A stretch of DNA of 45,703 nucleotides from an uncultured Eubacteriales bacterium (GCA_934486965.1 CAKSQP010000003.1:1-45703); one strand, 5' to 3'; numbered from the stretch's first letter, positions 1 through 9,039 are shown. Numbers and translations: made by a program. Notes: generated from the sequence alone by a model not told the origin.

Positions 1-1656
1 TATATTTTCAAAAAAGAAATTTTTGATTTTATCCCCGAAAACATTCCGTTTGATTTTTCAAAAGATCTTTTTCCTCTGCTTCTTGAAAAACATATTCCGA
101 TATATGCAAAATGTTTTGATTTCTATTGGGAGGATATCGGTACCTGCGAAAAATTCCTGCGCGCAAACTCGGATATACTGAGCGGAAAACTCAGGGATTG
201 CAGAATTGAAAAAACGAAGGACATTACGGGGGCAAAAATCGTTACTCCGTGCGTTATCGGGAAGAATTGCAGGATAGGTAATGCGGAGATAGGTCCTTTT
301 TCGGTAATAGGCGACGGCTGTGTTATCGAAGACGGCGCAAAAATCGACGGGGGCGTGCTTTTCGGCGGGGTCTTTGTAGGTAAAAACGCTTTTATACGCA
401 GGAGCGTGCTTTGCGAAAAATCAGCCGTAGGAAAAAATTCGTCTGTCGGCGAAGGAAGCGTTATCGGGGCGGAAACGTCTGTCGGTGCGGGTTCGGTCGT
501 TTCGTCGGGCAGTGTCATCTCGGGCGGCTGTTCTTTTGCCGAAGGCTCTTTTCTTTCGGGCAGGATAATATCTTCCGTCGGGCGTTCGGATATCGTGCGC
601 GGCGGAATCGATTTTCGGAACGGGCTTTCGGACGCTCTGCGCTGGGGGTACGCCTACGGAAGAGTTTTCGACGGAAATATCGCGCTCGCGCTTCCGAAAA
701 AAGCGTATACCGCCGCCGCTCAGACGTTTTCCTCGGCGGTCAGGGACAGCGGAAGCAACGTCTATCTTCTTGTTCAGACCGACCTTTCCGCGCTTAAGTA
801 TATCGTCAGGAACTTCGGATTTCAGGGCGGCGTTTATATGAAAGACGGCGGAGCAACGCTTGTCGACGAGGACGGACTGCTTATTTCTCCGCAAAAGGCA
901 AAGGCTGTGCTTTCGAAATATCTTTCCCGCGATTTCGTATACGGCGGGGGCGGAAAACTAAAGGTCTTCGACGGCTTTCTTACCGCCTACGGACATCATC
1001 TTTCGCATTTGTTCGGTGAAGCATTGCCGGATTACCCGTCTTTTATTCTGAAGAGCGGGGAAAAGGCGGTGCTTTCGGGAGACAAACTGAAAATCTTTAC
1101 GGCGGACGGCAGGGAATATCCCGAAAACGACGTTCGTCTTGCCTGTTTTTACGCTTTCGGAAAACGGCGCAAAAAAGTCTTTATTCCCGAATATTTCAGT
1201 TCCGTTGCCGAGACAACAGCCGCCGAAAACGGCTTTTCGGTCCGCCGCGTTTCTTTTTCGGACGGAGACAGGTATCTTATGTATAACTTTCTCGACCCTG
1301 TATTCTGCGCCGCGGAACTTATGTCGTATATTTCCGAAAGCGGGGAGAGTTTCCGCGATATACTGTGCCGTTTTCCGGAGATATCGGTTTCGGTCGAAAG
1401 GCTTTTTGTCGGGCGGGACAAAGCGAGGATAATCTCGGAACTTTCGTCTCTTCCGGGCGCGAGACGGCGTTATGGGGCGATAAGGATATCTTCTCCGCAA
1501 CGGGGAAACGCCGCTATCTTTCCGACAGCCGACAGGCTCGGCTTTAAGATCGCAGCGGAGGCGGCAAACGCCGAGACGGCGCGTGCATTGTGTGAATTTT
1601 ATGTAAATAAAATAAAAACAGTATCCGAAAAGGTAAAAAATGACACAAGTGAGTGA
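1..1656 (+). CDS. Nucleotidyltransferase / degenerate phosphomannomutase fusion (mannose-1-P guanylyltransferase-like), 5' truncated
   Basis: The frame is open from base 1, so the N-terminal Rossmann nucleotidyltransferase core lies outside the window. The visible 551 residues begin with the end of that domain (a W-E-D-I-G-T motif near residue 45, typical of sugar-nucleotide pyrophosphorylases). Next comes a left-handed beta-helix of hexapeptide repeats (about residues 75-170, many I-G-x-x repeats), then a phosphohexomutase-like region (about 185-540). The family makes NDP-sugars for cell-surface polysaccharides. The mutase part looks catalytically dead: the usual T-A-S-H-N-P phosphoserine loop is absent, with F-Q-G-G-V-Y-M-K where domain I should carry it. 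Loss of this site is common in this fused family, so a regulatory or structural role is likely. The real sugar and nucleotide cannot be read from this part. Confidence 0.8.
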   Translation, partial: YIFKKEIFDFIPENIPFDFSKDLFPLLLEKHIPIYAKCFDFYWEDIGTCEKFLRANSDILSGKLRDCRIEKTKDITGAKIVTPCVIGKNCRIGNAEIGPFSVIGDGCVIEDGAKIDGGVLFGGVFVGKNAFIRRSVLCEKSAVGKNSSVGEGSVIGAETSVGAGSVVSSGSVISGGCSFAEGSFLSGRIISSVGRSDIVRGGIDFRNGLSDALRWGYAYGRVFDGNIALALPKKAYTAAAQTFSSAVRDSGSNVYLLVQTDLSALKYIVRNFGFQGGVYMKDGGATLVDEDGLLISPQKAKAVLSKYLSRDFVYGGGGKLKVFDGFLTAYGHHLSHLFGEALPDYPSFILKSGEKAVLSGDKLKIFTADGREYPENDVRLACFYAFGKRRKKVFIPEYFSSVAETTAAENGFSVRRVSFSDGDRYLMYNFLDPVFCAAELMSYISESGESFRDILCRFPEISVSVERLFVGRDKARIISELSSLPGARRRYGAIRISSPQRGNAAIFPTADRLGFKIAAEAANAETARALCEFYVNKIKTVSEKVKNDTSE

Positions 1657-1676
1657 TATAATGTAATAAAGTGATT

Positions 1677-1704
1677 TTGAAATATAAAATTTATTATATA
1701 TAAA
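1677..1704 (+). promoter_or_regulatory. Candidate sigma-A promoter upstream of the RNase J leader
   Basis: TTGAAA (1677-1682), a 16-bp spacer and TATAAA (1699-1704) lie in an AT-rich stretch just after the preceding gene. The predicted start near 1711 falls immediately before the first hairpin of the leader at 1715. Confidence 0.45.
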
Positions 1705-1714
1705 TTGAATATTT

Positions 1715-1803
1715 AAGTATGGATACGGCGGCGATGCGCGCCTTTTTCATACTTTTCCGCTGTATTGCGGAACCATAAATTCAGGCGGCGCCGCTTTTTA
1801 TGG
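1715..1803 (+). promoter_or_regulatory. Structured 5' leader of RNase J: three abutting hairpins
   Basis: Three inverted repeats follow one another with no gap. Hairpin 1: AAGTATG (1715-1721) pairs with CATACTT (1748-1754), enclosing GGCG/CGCC (1727-1730 with 1739-1742). Hairpin 2: TTCCGC (1755-1760) pairs with GCGGAA (1767-1772) around a 6-nt loop. Hairpin 3: CCATAAA (1773-1779) pairs with TTTATGG (1797-1803), enclosing the palindrome GCGGCGCCGC (1785-1794). The arrangement starts at the predicted transcription start and lies about 90 nt before the RNase J start codon. There is no T-run, so these are not ordinary terminators. An autoregulatory RNase J target is one possibility; no known riboswitch was recognised. 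Confidence 0.5.
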
Positions 1804-1893
1804 CAGTGAAAACGGTATTTCGGGTTTTTACGGCGAAAAATGCGATGTCGCTACATAACTGTATCTTTTTATAATGAAAAAGGAGGAACATAT

Positions 1894-3564
1894 TTGAAAA
1901 AAGCAGAAAAACTGAGAATAATACCGCTCGGCGGTCTTAACGAAATAGGCAAGAACCTTACGGTCTTTGAATGCGGAAAAGACATAATCGCAATAGACTG
2001 CGGACTTCTTTTCCCCGACGACGATATGCCGGGAGTCGACTACGTTATTCCCGATATGCAGTATCTTATAAAAAATCAGGACCGTTTCAAGGCTCTTTTT
2101 ATAACCCACGGTCACGAAGACCATATCGGAGGAATTCCGTATCTTTTGAGACAGGTCAACGTTCCCGTCTACGGAACGAGACTTACTCTCGGACTTATTT
2201 ATAACAAACTCAAGGAATTCCATCTTGAAAAGAAAGCGGAACTTATCGAAGTCGCGCCCGGAGACACTATCGACTGCGGGACTTTCAAAGTTGAATATAT
2301 CCATGTCAATCACTCGATAGCGGACGCTGCGGCAATTGCCCTGCATACGCCCTGCGGAACGATTCTCCATACCGGAGACTTCAAGATAGACACCACCCCG
2401 ATAAGCGACAGAATGATAGACCTTGCAAGAATAGGCGAACTCGGCACAGAAGGGCTTCTCGCTCTTCTCATGGACTCGACGAACGCCGAAAGACCGGGTT
2501 TTGCAATGAGCGAAAGAAAGGTCGGGGAAACGCTTTCCGAGATATTTATGAAAGCGGCGAGGAAAAGAATCATCATCGCGACGTTTTCGTCGAACGTCGA
2601 CCGTGTTCAGCAGATCCTTAATATCGCAAAAAAATATAAGCGTAAGGTCGCGGTCGTCGGCAGAAGCATGGTAACGACCCTTGAAGTCGCCGACCAACTC
2701 GGATATATGAATATCCCCGAAAACACGCTTGTCGATATAGCAAACGTAAATCAGTATCCCCCCGAAAAAATGGTCATTATAACGACGGGAAGCCAGGGCG
2801 AGCCGATGAGCGCTCTTTACAGAATGGCTTATTCCGACCATAAAACCGTTGAAATAACCTCAAACGACCTTGTCGTAATTTCCGCGACCGCAATTCCCGG
2901 AAACGAAAAACTCGTCAACAGAGTCATAAACGAACTTTTCCGTTCGGGTGCGGAGGTCGTTTCTTCGTCCATTGCCGAAGTCCACGTTTCGGGTCACGCC
3001 TGTCAGGAGGAATTAAAACTCATTTTCGGACTCGCAAGACCGAAATTTTTCATTCCCGTTCACGGCGAATACCGTCACCTTAAAAAGCACGCCCTTATCG
3101 CAAAATCAATGGGAATACCCGAGAACAATATCATGGTGACCGATATCGGCAACATAATCGAACTTACTTCAAAGTCTATCAAAACCGTAGGCACTGTCCC
3201 CGCGGGTAAAGTCCTTGTCGACGGTCTCGGAGTAGGGGACGTCGGAAATATCGTTTTGCGCGACAGACGCCACCTTTCGCAGGACGGACTTATCGTCGTT
3301 GTCGCAGTCGTCGACGACGAAACGAAAGAACTTCTTGCCGAGCCCGAGATCCTGACAAGAGGTTTCGTCTATGTAAAGGAAAACCAGAACCTTACCGAGA
3401 AAATAAAGGAACGCACCGCTCAGAGCATTGAAAACTGTGCGAAAGAGGGTTCGGGCGAATGGGTATATAACGCAAAAAGCAAAGTCCGCGACGACCTTTC
3501 GAAATTTATTTACGATCAGACAAAACGCAAGCCGATGATATTACCGGTTATCAAAAATATCTGA
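1894..3564 (+). CDS. rnj: Ribonuclease J
   Basis: Metallo-beta-lactamase/beta-CASP ribonuclease with endonuclease and 5'-3' exonuclease activity, central to RNA decay and maturation in Firmicutes. The protein opens with the family sequence I-P-L-G-G-L-N-E-I-G-K-N. The zinc motif H-G-H-E-D-H lies near residues 72-77 and further metal-site histidines follow (H-V-N-H-S, H-T-G-D). A late V-S-G-H-A and a C-terminal domain complete it. I chose the TTG at 1894 (556 aa, the usual length) because AGGAGG lies 7 nt upstream at 1881-1886. An in-frame ATG at 1840 would place the Shine-Dalgarno inside the gene. The leader before it is unusually structured. murD follows after 14 nt and is probably co-transcribed. 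Confidence 0.95.
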   Translation: MKKAEKLRIIPLGGLNEIGKNLTVFECGKDIIAIDCGLLFPDDDMPGVDYVIPDMQYLIKNQDRFKALFITHGHEDHIGGIPYLLRQVNVPVYGTRLTLGLIYNKLKEFHLEKKAELIEVAPGDTIDCGTFKVEYIHVNHSIADAAAIALHTPCGTILHTGDFKIDTTPISDRMIDLARIGELGTEGLLALLMDSTNAERPGFAMSERKVGETLSEIFMKAARKRIIIATFSSNVDRVQQILNIAKKYKRKVAVVGRSMVTTLEVADQLGYMNIPENTLVDIANVNQYPPEKMVIITTGSQGEPMSALYRMAYSDHKTVEITSNDLVVISATAIPGNEKLVNRVINELFRSGAEVVSSSIAEVHVSGHACQEELKLIFGLARPKFFIPVHGEYRHLKKHALIAKSMGIPENNIMVTDIGNIIELTSKSIKTVGTVPAGKVLVDGLGVGDVGNIVLRDRRHLSQDGLIVVVAVVDDETKELLAEPEILTRGFVYVKENQNLTEKIKERTAQSIENCAKEGSGEWVYNAKSKVRDDLSKFIYDQTKRKPMILPVIKNI

Positions 3565-3578
3565 AAGAAGATTTTTTT

Positions 3579-4967
3579 ATGAACAGCAGAATAAGCGAAT
3601 ATTTTGAAAATCTCAAAGGAAAGACCGTTTCCCTTATCGGTTTCGGCGTAAGCCACCGCCCTGTTGCCGACCTGTTTCTGTCGCACGGCGTGTCGGTCGT
3701 CGTCCACGATAAAAAAACGCCCGAGCAGATGGCTGATGTATTAAAGGAATACGAGGGCAAAGATATAAAATTCGTCCTCGGTGAAAATTATCTTGACGGC
3801 GTTTCGGGAGACGTCGTTTTCAGAACTCCCGGAATGAGACCCGATAATAAAGTTTATGTCGATGCAAAAAATAACGGCGGCAGGATAACCTCCGAAATGG
3901 AAGAATTCTTCAGTCTCTGCCCCTGTAAAATCGCGGCGGTCACGGGAAGCGACGGAAAAACGACTTCCACGACCCTTATCTGCAAAATGCTCGAAAAAGC
4001 GGGTTATACCTGCCATCTCGGCGGAAATATCGGCAAACCTCTGCTCCCCGAAATTGAGAATATAAAGGAAAACGATTTTGCGGTGATAGAACTTTCGTCT
4101 TTCCAACTTTCGTCCTTTATTCCGTCGCCCGATATCGCGGTCGTGACGAACGTCGCTCCGAACCACCTCGACTGGCATACGGGAATGGACGAATATATCG
4201 AAGCAAAGGAACATATTTTCATAAATCAGAAACCCGATGCAAGACTTGTCCTCAATTACAATAACGACATAACAAGAGGTTTTGCGAAAAAAGCGAAAGC
4301 AAACGTATGTTTCTTTTCTCTTACAGATAAAGTCGGAAACGGTACTTACCTTGCAGAAAACGGCGACATAATCCATTCGGAAAACGGAAAAGAAGAAACG
4401 GTCATGAACCGCAGTCTTATAAGAATTCCCGGCGACCATAACGTAGATAACTATATGACCGCGATATCTGCCGTGTGGGGACTTTGCCCCGTCGAAAAAA
4501 TAAGAGACATCGCCGAACATTTCGGCGGAGTCGAACACCGTATGGAGTTTGTCCGCGAATATAACGGCGTTTCTTACTATAACGATTCGATAGGAACGTC
4601 TCCTACAAGAAGCATTGCCTGCCTTAAATCGCAAACCGAACCGATAGTCATGATTGCGGGCGGCTACGATAAAAAGATACCTTACGAGCCGCTGGCGCCT
4701 TATCTTGCCGAAAAAGTAAAGGTCCTTATCCTTATGGGAAAGACCGCTCCGAAGATAAAGGCGGCGTTGCTTGGTTGCGATAAATATTCTCCCGAAAAAA
4801 CGAAGATAGTCGAAGTCGAAACAATGGAAGACGCCGTAAAAGCGGCGGTCGAAAATTCGAAGAAAGGCGACAGGGTCTATTTGAGTCCCGCGTCCGCAAG
4901 TTTCGACCTTTATCCGAATTTCGAGGCGAGAGGCAAACATTTCAAAAACATAGTAAATTCACTCTGA
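3579..4967 (+). CDS. murD: UDP-N-acetylmuramoyl-L-alanine--D-glutamate ligase (MurD)
   Basis: Cytoplasmic Mur ligase that adds D-glutamate to UDP-MurNAc-L-Ala with ATP in peptidoglycan synthesis. The 462-aa length is normal. Visible features are an N-terminal Rossmann-like domain (V-S-L-I-G-F-G-V-S), the ATP loop V-T-G-S-D-G-K-T-T near residues 121-129, the central-domain motif T-N-V-A-P-N-H-L-D-W-H, and the C-terminal ligase domain with Y-N-D-S-I-G-T-S-P-T-R near residue 330. It lies 14 nt behind RNase J with only a weak purine-rich site before the ATG, so translational coupling is likely. A strong terminator follows directly. Confidence 0.95.
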   Translation: MNSRISEYFENLKGKTVSLIGFGVSHRPVADLFLSHGVSVVVHDKKTPEQMADVLKEYEGKDIKFVLGENYLDGVSGDVVFRTPGMRPDNKVYVDAKNNGGRITSEMEEFFSLCPCKIAAVTGSDGKTTSTTLICKMLEKAGYTCHLGGNIGKPLLPEIENIKENDFAVIELSSFQLSSFIPSPDIAVVTNVAPNHLDWHTGMDEYIEAKEHIFINQKPDARLVLNYNNDITRGFAKKAKANVCFFSLTDKVGNGTYLAENGDIIHSENGKEETVMNRSLIRIPGDHNVDNYMTAISAVWGLCPVEKIRDIAEHFGGVEHRMEFVREYNGVSYYNDSIGTSPTRSIACLKSQTEPIVMIAGGYDKKIPYEPLAPYLAEKVKVLILMGKTAPKIKAALLGCDKYSPEKTKIVEVETMEDAVKAAVENSKKGDRVYLSPASASFDLYPNFEARGKHFKNIVNSL

Positions 4968-4973
4968 ATCAAA

Positions 4974-5010
4974 AAAGGATACATCTGGTATGTATCCTTT
5001 ATTTTTTTTA
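4974..5010 (+). terminator. Rho-independent terminator after murD
   Basis: AAAGGATACAT (4974-4984), loop CTGGT, ATGTATCCTTT (4990-5000), then a T-rich tail. An 11-bp perfect stem that closes the rnj-murD unit. Confidence 0.9.
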
Positions 5011-5109
5011 TGTAAAAATATTTTCGGGTGAACTATGTGAAAAAACAGAAAATAGACGAAAAGGAGAACGCTTTTCTCCGTCTGAAAAAACTTATTCCGA
5101 AAAACGGCG

Positions 5110-6630
5110 GTGTTCCCGAAACCTTATTATATATCGGAAAAAGAACTTGAAAAAAACGGGGACGAGCTTGTCGTCTTCAAAGATATTGAAAAAAATTTCA
5201 AATATATATCCGACCTTTTCGAAAATGACCCGATGATAATTTCACGGCGTTTTTTTGCTTTCCGCAACAATGTGAAGTGCGCGGCGTTTTTCCTTGACGG
5301 TATGTCGAATACCGACGCCGTTTCCGAGCAGTTCATAAAGCCGCTGATGACATATCCCGAGGAATTTCCGAAAGCGTTCACCGCTGAAAAAACGCTTGAA
5401 AAAGCGATATACGGCGGAGATATTTCGACCGAAAACAAATTTTCGGAAATAGTTACGGCTATCCTTTCGGGGGATACCGTAATTTTTATCGACGGGACAG
5501 AAAACGCGCTTGTCGCGGATACGAAAAAATACAGTCAGCGTTCCGTCGAAGAGCCGTATACCGAAAAGGCGCTCAAAGGTCCGCGCGAGGGGTTTGTCGA
5601 GGATATTATGGCAAATCTTTCGCTTCTGCGGCGAAAACTCCGCACTCCCGATCTCAAAGTGCGTTTCTTTTCTTTCGGAAGACGGAGCAACACGAAAACG
5701 GCGGTCTGCTACCTTGATTCGGTCGTGAATAAACAGGCGCTTTCCCTGCTTTATGAACGACTTGAAAATATTGATATCGACGCGGTTCTTGACAGTAATT
5801 ACCTTGAAGAATTCATCTCCGACAGCCCGTTGAGCACTTTCCGTACCGTGGGCGACACCGAACGCCCCGATACCGCCGCCGCAAAGATAGCGGAGGGGAG
5901 AATTGCGGTAATCGTGAACGGCTGTCCGTCGGTCATAACCGTGCCTTATCTTGCGGTCGAGAGTTTTCAGGCGGCTGACGACTACTATACAAGTTCGTTT
6001 TACGCCTCGTTTATGCGGGTATTGCGTATAGTCTGTTATTTTATGGCGGTTTCTCTTCCGGGACTTTTTGTCGCTCTTATCGCTTTCCACAGTTATATGT
6101 TGCCGACCGAACTTGTAATGTCCTTTATTTCCGCAAGACAGGGCGTGCCTTTCCCGTCGATAATCGAATGTTCGGCGCTTCTTTTTGCGTTTGAAATTTT
6201 AAGGGAGACCGCGCTCAGAGTTCCCGAAAGCATCGGCCAGCCTTTGAGTATCGTCGGGGCTCTTGTCTTGGGAGACGCCGCCATTTCCGCACGGTATACG
6301 AGCGCTCCGATGCTTATTGCGGTCGCCGTTTCGTGCCTTGCGGGGCTTATGGTCCAGAATACCAAAAACTCGATACTGTTTTACAGACTGCTGTTTCTTG
6401 CGTTTTCGTCGGTCCTCGGCGCTTACGGTTTTCTTCTTGCTTTATTTATTATGACCGCGCACCTTTTCTCTCTCAAAAGTTTCGGTACGGATTATTTTTC
6501 ATACAGTCCGTTCTCGACCCCGCTTAAAAACAAGGACTATATAGTCCGCGCGCCGTGGTGGGCGATGGTTACTTTTCCTGAGGATATTACCGCGCAGAAA
6601 TACAGACAAAAAGCGGGCAGAACAAAATGA
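5110..6630 (+). CDS. gerA: Spore germination protein, GerA family (germinant receptor A subunit), 5' end apparently frameshifted
   Basis: A subunit of a spore germinant receptor in the inner spore membrane. The N-terminal half (to about residue 290) is the soluble GerA domain, followed by hydrophobic segments from about residue 300 to 470 (motif R-V-L-R-I-V-C-Y-F, then long Leu/Val/Ala stretches). The frame given starts at a GTG with no ribosome-binding site. A better start is the GTG at 5037, preceded by GGGTGA (5026-5031). It encodes a basic N-terminus opening V-K-K-Q-K-I-D-E-K-E but is in another frame and stops at 5148. Removing one base between 5086 and 5147, for example from the A5 run at 5100-5104, joins the two into one typical GerA N-terminus. 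The gene overlaps gerC by ATGA. Confidence 0.88.
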   Translation: MFPKPYYISEKELEKNGDELVVFKDIEKNFKYISDLFENDPMIISRRFFAFRNNVKCAAFFLDGMSNTDAVSEQFIKPLMTYPEEFPKAFTAEKTLEKAIYGGDISTENKFSEIVTAILSGDTVIFIDGTENALVADTKKYSQRSVEEPYTEKALKGPREGFVEDIMANLSLLRRKLRTPDLKVRFFSFGRRSNTKTAVCYLDSVVNKQALSLLYERLENIDIDAVLDSNYLEEFISDSPLSTFRTVGDTERPDTAAAKIAEGRIAVIVNGCPSVITVPYLAVESFQAADDYYTSSFYASFMRVLRIVCYFMAVSLPGLFVALIAFHSYMLPTELVMSFISARQGVPFPSIIECSALLFAFEILRETALRVPESIGQPLSIVGALVLGDAAISARYTSAPMLIAVAVSCLAGLMVQNTKNSILFYRLLFLAFSSVLGAYGFLLALFIMTAHLFSLKSFGTDYFSYSPFSTPLKNKDYIVRAPWWAMVTFPEDITAQKYRQKAGRTK

Positions 6631-7736
6631 AAAAAGTGATTTTTGCGCTGATATTCATACTTTTAACGCTTACTGGGTGTTACAACTACGCGGACGTTGA
6701 GGACGTGGTGGTCGTCGCAGGCATGGCTTTTGACATGACCGAAAACGGATATTCCGTCATCGCCGAAACGATAGCCCCCGGCTCGTCTTCCGAGGCGTCG
6801 GTAAAATCAGGGACCGTCATGTCCGAGGGGAAAACAGTGTTTGAAGCGATGGAAGGGCTTAAAAACGCAAGCGGAAAACCTTTTGATTTCAGTCACTGTC
6901 AGGTCATCTTTATCGGTGAAAAGACGGCGGAAAACGGGATCTCGGAAATTCTGGATATGATTTTTCACTGCAATTCAATGCGCCTTACTGTCCTTTTGGT
7001 CACTGTCGGCGGGGAGGCCTCTTCGACCGTCTTTGACTGCGACCTGCCGCTTTACGATATCGTTTCATACGGAATTTTCGATATGATGAAACAGGATAAT
7101 CCGGGTTCGGCGGTCTATCCGTCGGCGCAGGCTTACGCCTGTCTCAACGCTCTTGAATATAAAGGAAAAGACCTTATATTGCCGAGACTGTCGGTGAGCG
7201 ATAAGGAAATTTTTTATTCGGGAATGACTGTTTTTAAGGACGATCGTGCCGTCGGAAACATTTCTTCCGAAACGGCAAGGCGGTATCTTATGCTCATGGG
7301 CAAACTTTCGGGCGGGGACATGACACTTCCCGTCGGCGGGGAATACGTCTCTTTCGAGATACGGAATATTTCCGCCGAAAGCAATATAGGAACATACCCG
7401 ACGGAGTTTGAAACAAAAGTGAAGATAAAGGCGGCGGCACGGCAACTTCCCGAAAATTGCGACCTTTCCGACCCGAAAGACAAGGAATATCTTCAGGAAG
7501 AAATTGAAAGGGCTGTCGGAGAAGAACTGTCGGAAGCGTTTGCCGAAATAAAACAGAATTTCGGCAGTGACGTCTTTGCGTTCGGGAATATGATATGTCG
7601 GAAAATGCCGTCGGAATGGGAAAATATCAAAGACGGCTGGCGCGACGTTTTCAGGACAGCGTCTCTTGAGATCGTATGCGAATGTGAGATAATCGATTCG
7701 GGAAGAACTCCGCAGAATGCGGTTTCGGACAGGTGA
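6627..7736 (+). CDS. gerC: Ger(x)C family spore germination lipoprotein
   Basis: C subunit of the germinant receptor, a lipoprotein of the spore inner membrane. The signal peptide ends in the lipobox L-T-G-C, with the lipidated cysteine at residue 18. The sequence after it (Y-N-Y-A-D-V-E-D, then V-V-V-A-G-M-A-F-D) is typical of the Ger(x)C family. At 369 aa it has normal length. The ATG overlaps the gerA stop (ATGA), so the two are translationally coupled. The order here is A-C-B rather than the A-B-C of the classical Bacillus operons. Confidence 0.92.
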   Translation: MKKVIFALIFILLTLTGCYNYADVEDVVVVAGMAFDMTENGYSVIAETIAPGSSSEASVKSGTVMSEGKTVFEAMEGLKNASGKPFDFSHCQVIFIGEKTAENGISEILDMIFHCNSMRLTVLLVTVGGEASSTVFDCDLPLYDIVSYGIFDMMKQDNPGSAVYPSAQAYACLNALEYKGKDLILPRLSVSDKEIFYSGMTVFKDDRAVGNISSETARRYLMLMGKLSGGDMTLPVGGEYVSFEIRNISAESNIGTYPTEFETKVKIKAAARQLPENCDLSDPKDKEYLQEEIERAVGEELSEAFAEIKQNFGSDVFAFGNMICRKMPSEWENIKDGWRDVFRTASLEIVCECEIIDSGRTPQNAVSDR

Positions 7737-7740
7737 CGGT

Positions 7741-8850
7741 ATGGAAGAAAAAATATCAAAAAAACAGGCGGTCTGTCTCTCGGCGCTCTTTGTTGTCAGC
7801 GGGATACCCATTCTTTCGGGATATTCCGTCGCGGGAAGAAGCCTCTGGCTTGCATATATAATTTCTTTTGCCGCCGCAGTGCCGTTTTATTTTATTTACG
7901 CAAGGCTTTCCGAAATATATCCCGAAAAAAATATTTTCGGAATGCTTACGGATATCTTCGGGAAAACCTTCGGCAGGATACTGTCCGCGGTCTATACGCT
8001 TGATTACGTCAATATCGCGGCGATCGCCGTGCGGAATATCTCCGAATTCACCGGAATAGTTTCCCTTGATAAAACGCCGCGGATATTTATTATCGCCGTC
8101 TGCGTCTTCGTCTGTTTTTACGTCGCCGTCCACGGACTTGAGGTCATGGCGAAATTTTCGGCTCTTTTCCTGCCTGTTCTCGCCGTCGTGATGACAGTCT
8201 TTTTCGCCTGTTCCTTTAATATCTGGAATTTCGACAATCTCGAGCCTTTGACGGTCGAAAGTCCGCAGAAACTTTTTCAGAACGCTTACGTCAATCTGGT
8301 TTTCCCCGCGACGGAAGCGATGGTCCTTCTGAATCTCGGCGTGAGATCGGGAAAAGGGGAGAGGAAAAAGGTGTATTTTACGGTCTTTGCCTTTTCTCTT
8401 ATTCTGATGGTCGCGGTGGCGTTTAACAACATTCTTTCTCTCGGCGTTCCGACGATGACAAGGCTTTTTTATCCGACCTACGCCGCGGTCTCCCTCATTG
8501 AAATAGGGGTCGTGCGAAGGCTCGAAATAATCGCCTCGGTGCTGTTTTTTACGGCGGGTATTCTGAAAGGAAGCCTTTCCGTCTATATATCGTCGCTCGG
8601 AATAAAGAATTGCATTTCTTTTGCGGGAAAGAGCGGAAAGACGTTGGTTATCCTTTTCATTTCGGTCGCCGTTGCAATAATTTCCGAACTTCTGTTTCCG
8701 AATATAATCGAACTTCCGAAGTTTCTCGGCGTTTATGTCCATATCGCGGCGGCGCTGCAGTTTTTCCCCGTTATAATGTGGATAATCGCGGAAATAAAAC
8801 TTAAAAAAAGCGGGAATAAAATCGTTAATAAAGCCGATAATAAATCATGA
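7741..8850 (+). CDS. gerB: Spore germination permease GerB (GerAB/GerKB family)
   Basis: B subunit of the germinant receptor, a membrane protein of the amino-acid/polyamine transporter superfamily thought to bind the germinant. The 369-aa protein has about ten hydrophobic segments; the first carries I-P-I-L-S-G-Y-S-V-A-G-R. I chose the ATG at 7741 (M-E-E-K-I-S-K-K) because AGGTGA lies 5 nt upstream and overlaps the gerC stop. An upstream in-frame start at 7717 lies inside gerC and has no such site. It completes the gerA-gerC-gerB receptor operon; the germinant cannot be predicted. Confidence 0.92.
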   Translation: MEEKISKKQAVCLSALFVVSGIPILSGYSVAGRSLWLAYIISFAAAVPFYFIYARLSEIYPEKNIFGMLTDIFGKTFGRILSAVYTLDYVNIAAIAVRNISEFTGIVSLDKTPRIFIIAVCVFVCFYVAVHGLEVMAKFSALFLPVLAVVMTVFFACSFNIWNFDNLEPLTVESPQKLFQNAYVNLVFPATEAMVLLNLGVRSGKGERKKVYFTVFAFSLILMVAVAFNNILSLGVPTMTRLFYPTYAAVSLIEIGVVRRLEIIASVLFFTAGILKGSLSVYISSLGIKNCISFAGKSGKTLVILFISVAVAIISELLFPNIIELPKFLGVYVHIAAALQFFPVIMWIIAEIKLKKSGNKIVNKADNKS

Positions 8851-8859
8851 GGTGATAAT

Positions 8860-9039
8860 ATGTTTTTTCAGAAGAAAAAATCGCATTGGGTGGCTTCTAT
8901 GTTCGCTGGCGTCGCCGTCGGAATGACCGTCATGGGCGCGGTATGCCTGATGAACGATAAGTGCCTTTGCAAAAAACTCAAAAAAGAAGCGATGAATGTC
9001 GGGAATATGGTAAAACAGGGCGTAGAAAATATGTTCTGA
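8860..9039 (+). CDS. Small membrane protein, 59 aa, unknown function
   Basis: ATG at 8860, with AGGTGA at 8850-8855 overlapping the gerB stop region. The protein has a basic start (F-F-Q-K-K-K-S-H-W), one hydrophobic segment (about residues 10-31, rich in Val, Ala, Gly and Met) and then a basic, probably amphipathic tail with K-C-L-C-K-K-L-K-K. The shape resembles small YtxH-like membrane-anchored proteins, but I cannot assign a family. The 9-nt spacing to gerB and the good Shine-Dalgarno support a real gene in the germination operon. A role in germination is only inference from position. Confidence 0.65.
   Translation: MFFQKKKSHWVASMFAGVAVGMTVMGAVCLMNDKCLCKKLKKEAMNVGNMVKQGVENMF

Noticed and set aside
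1870..1875. Perfect TATAAT just before the RNase J start
   Set aside because: No -35 element at the right distance, and transcription from it would begin inside the Shine-Dalgarno. Treated as chance.
1828..2841. Long minus-strand frames opposite rnj, murD, gerA, gltX, glnS and others
   Set aside because: They mirror well-supported genes, lack ribosome-binding sites and have Arg/Phe/Lys-rich shadow composition.
7717..7740. Longer gerB start inside gerC
   Set aside because: No ribosome-binding site; the ATG at 7741 has AGGTGA at the right distance and gives the normal N-terminus.
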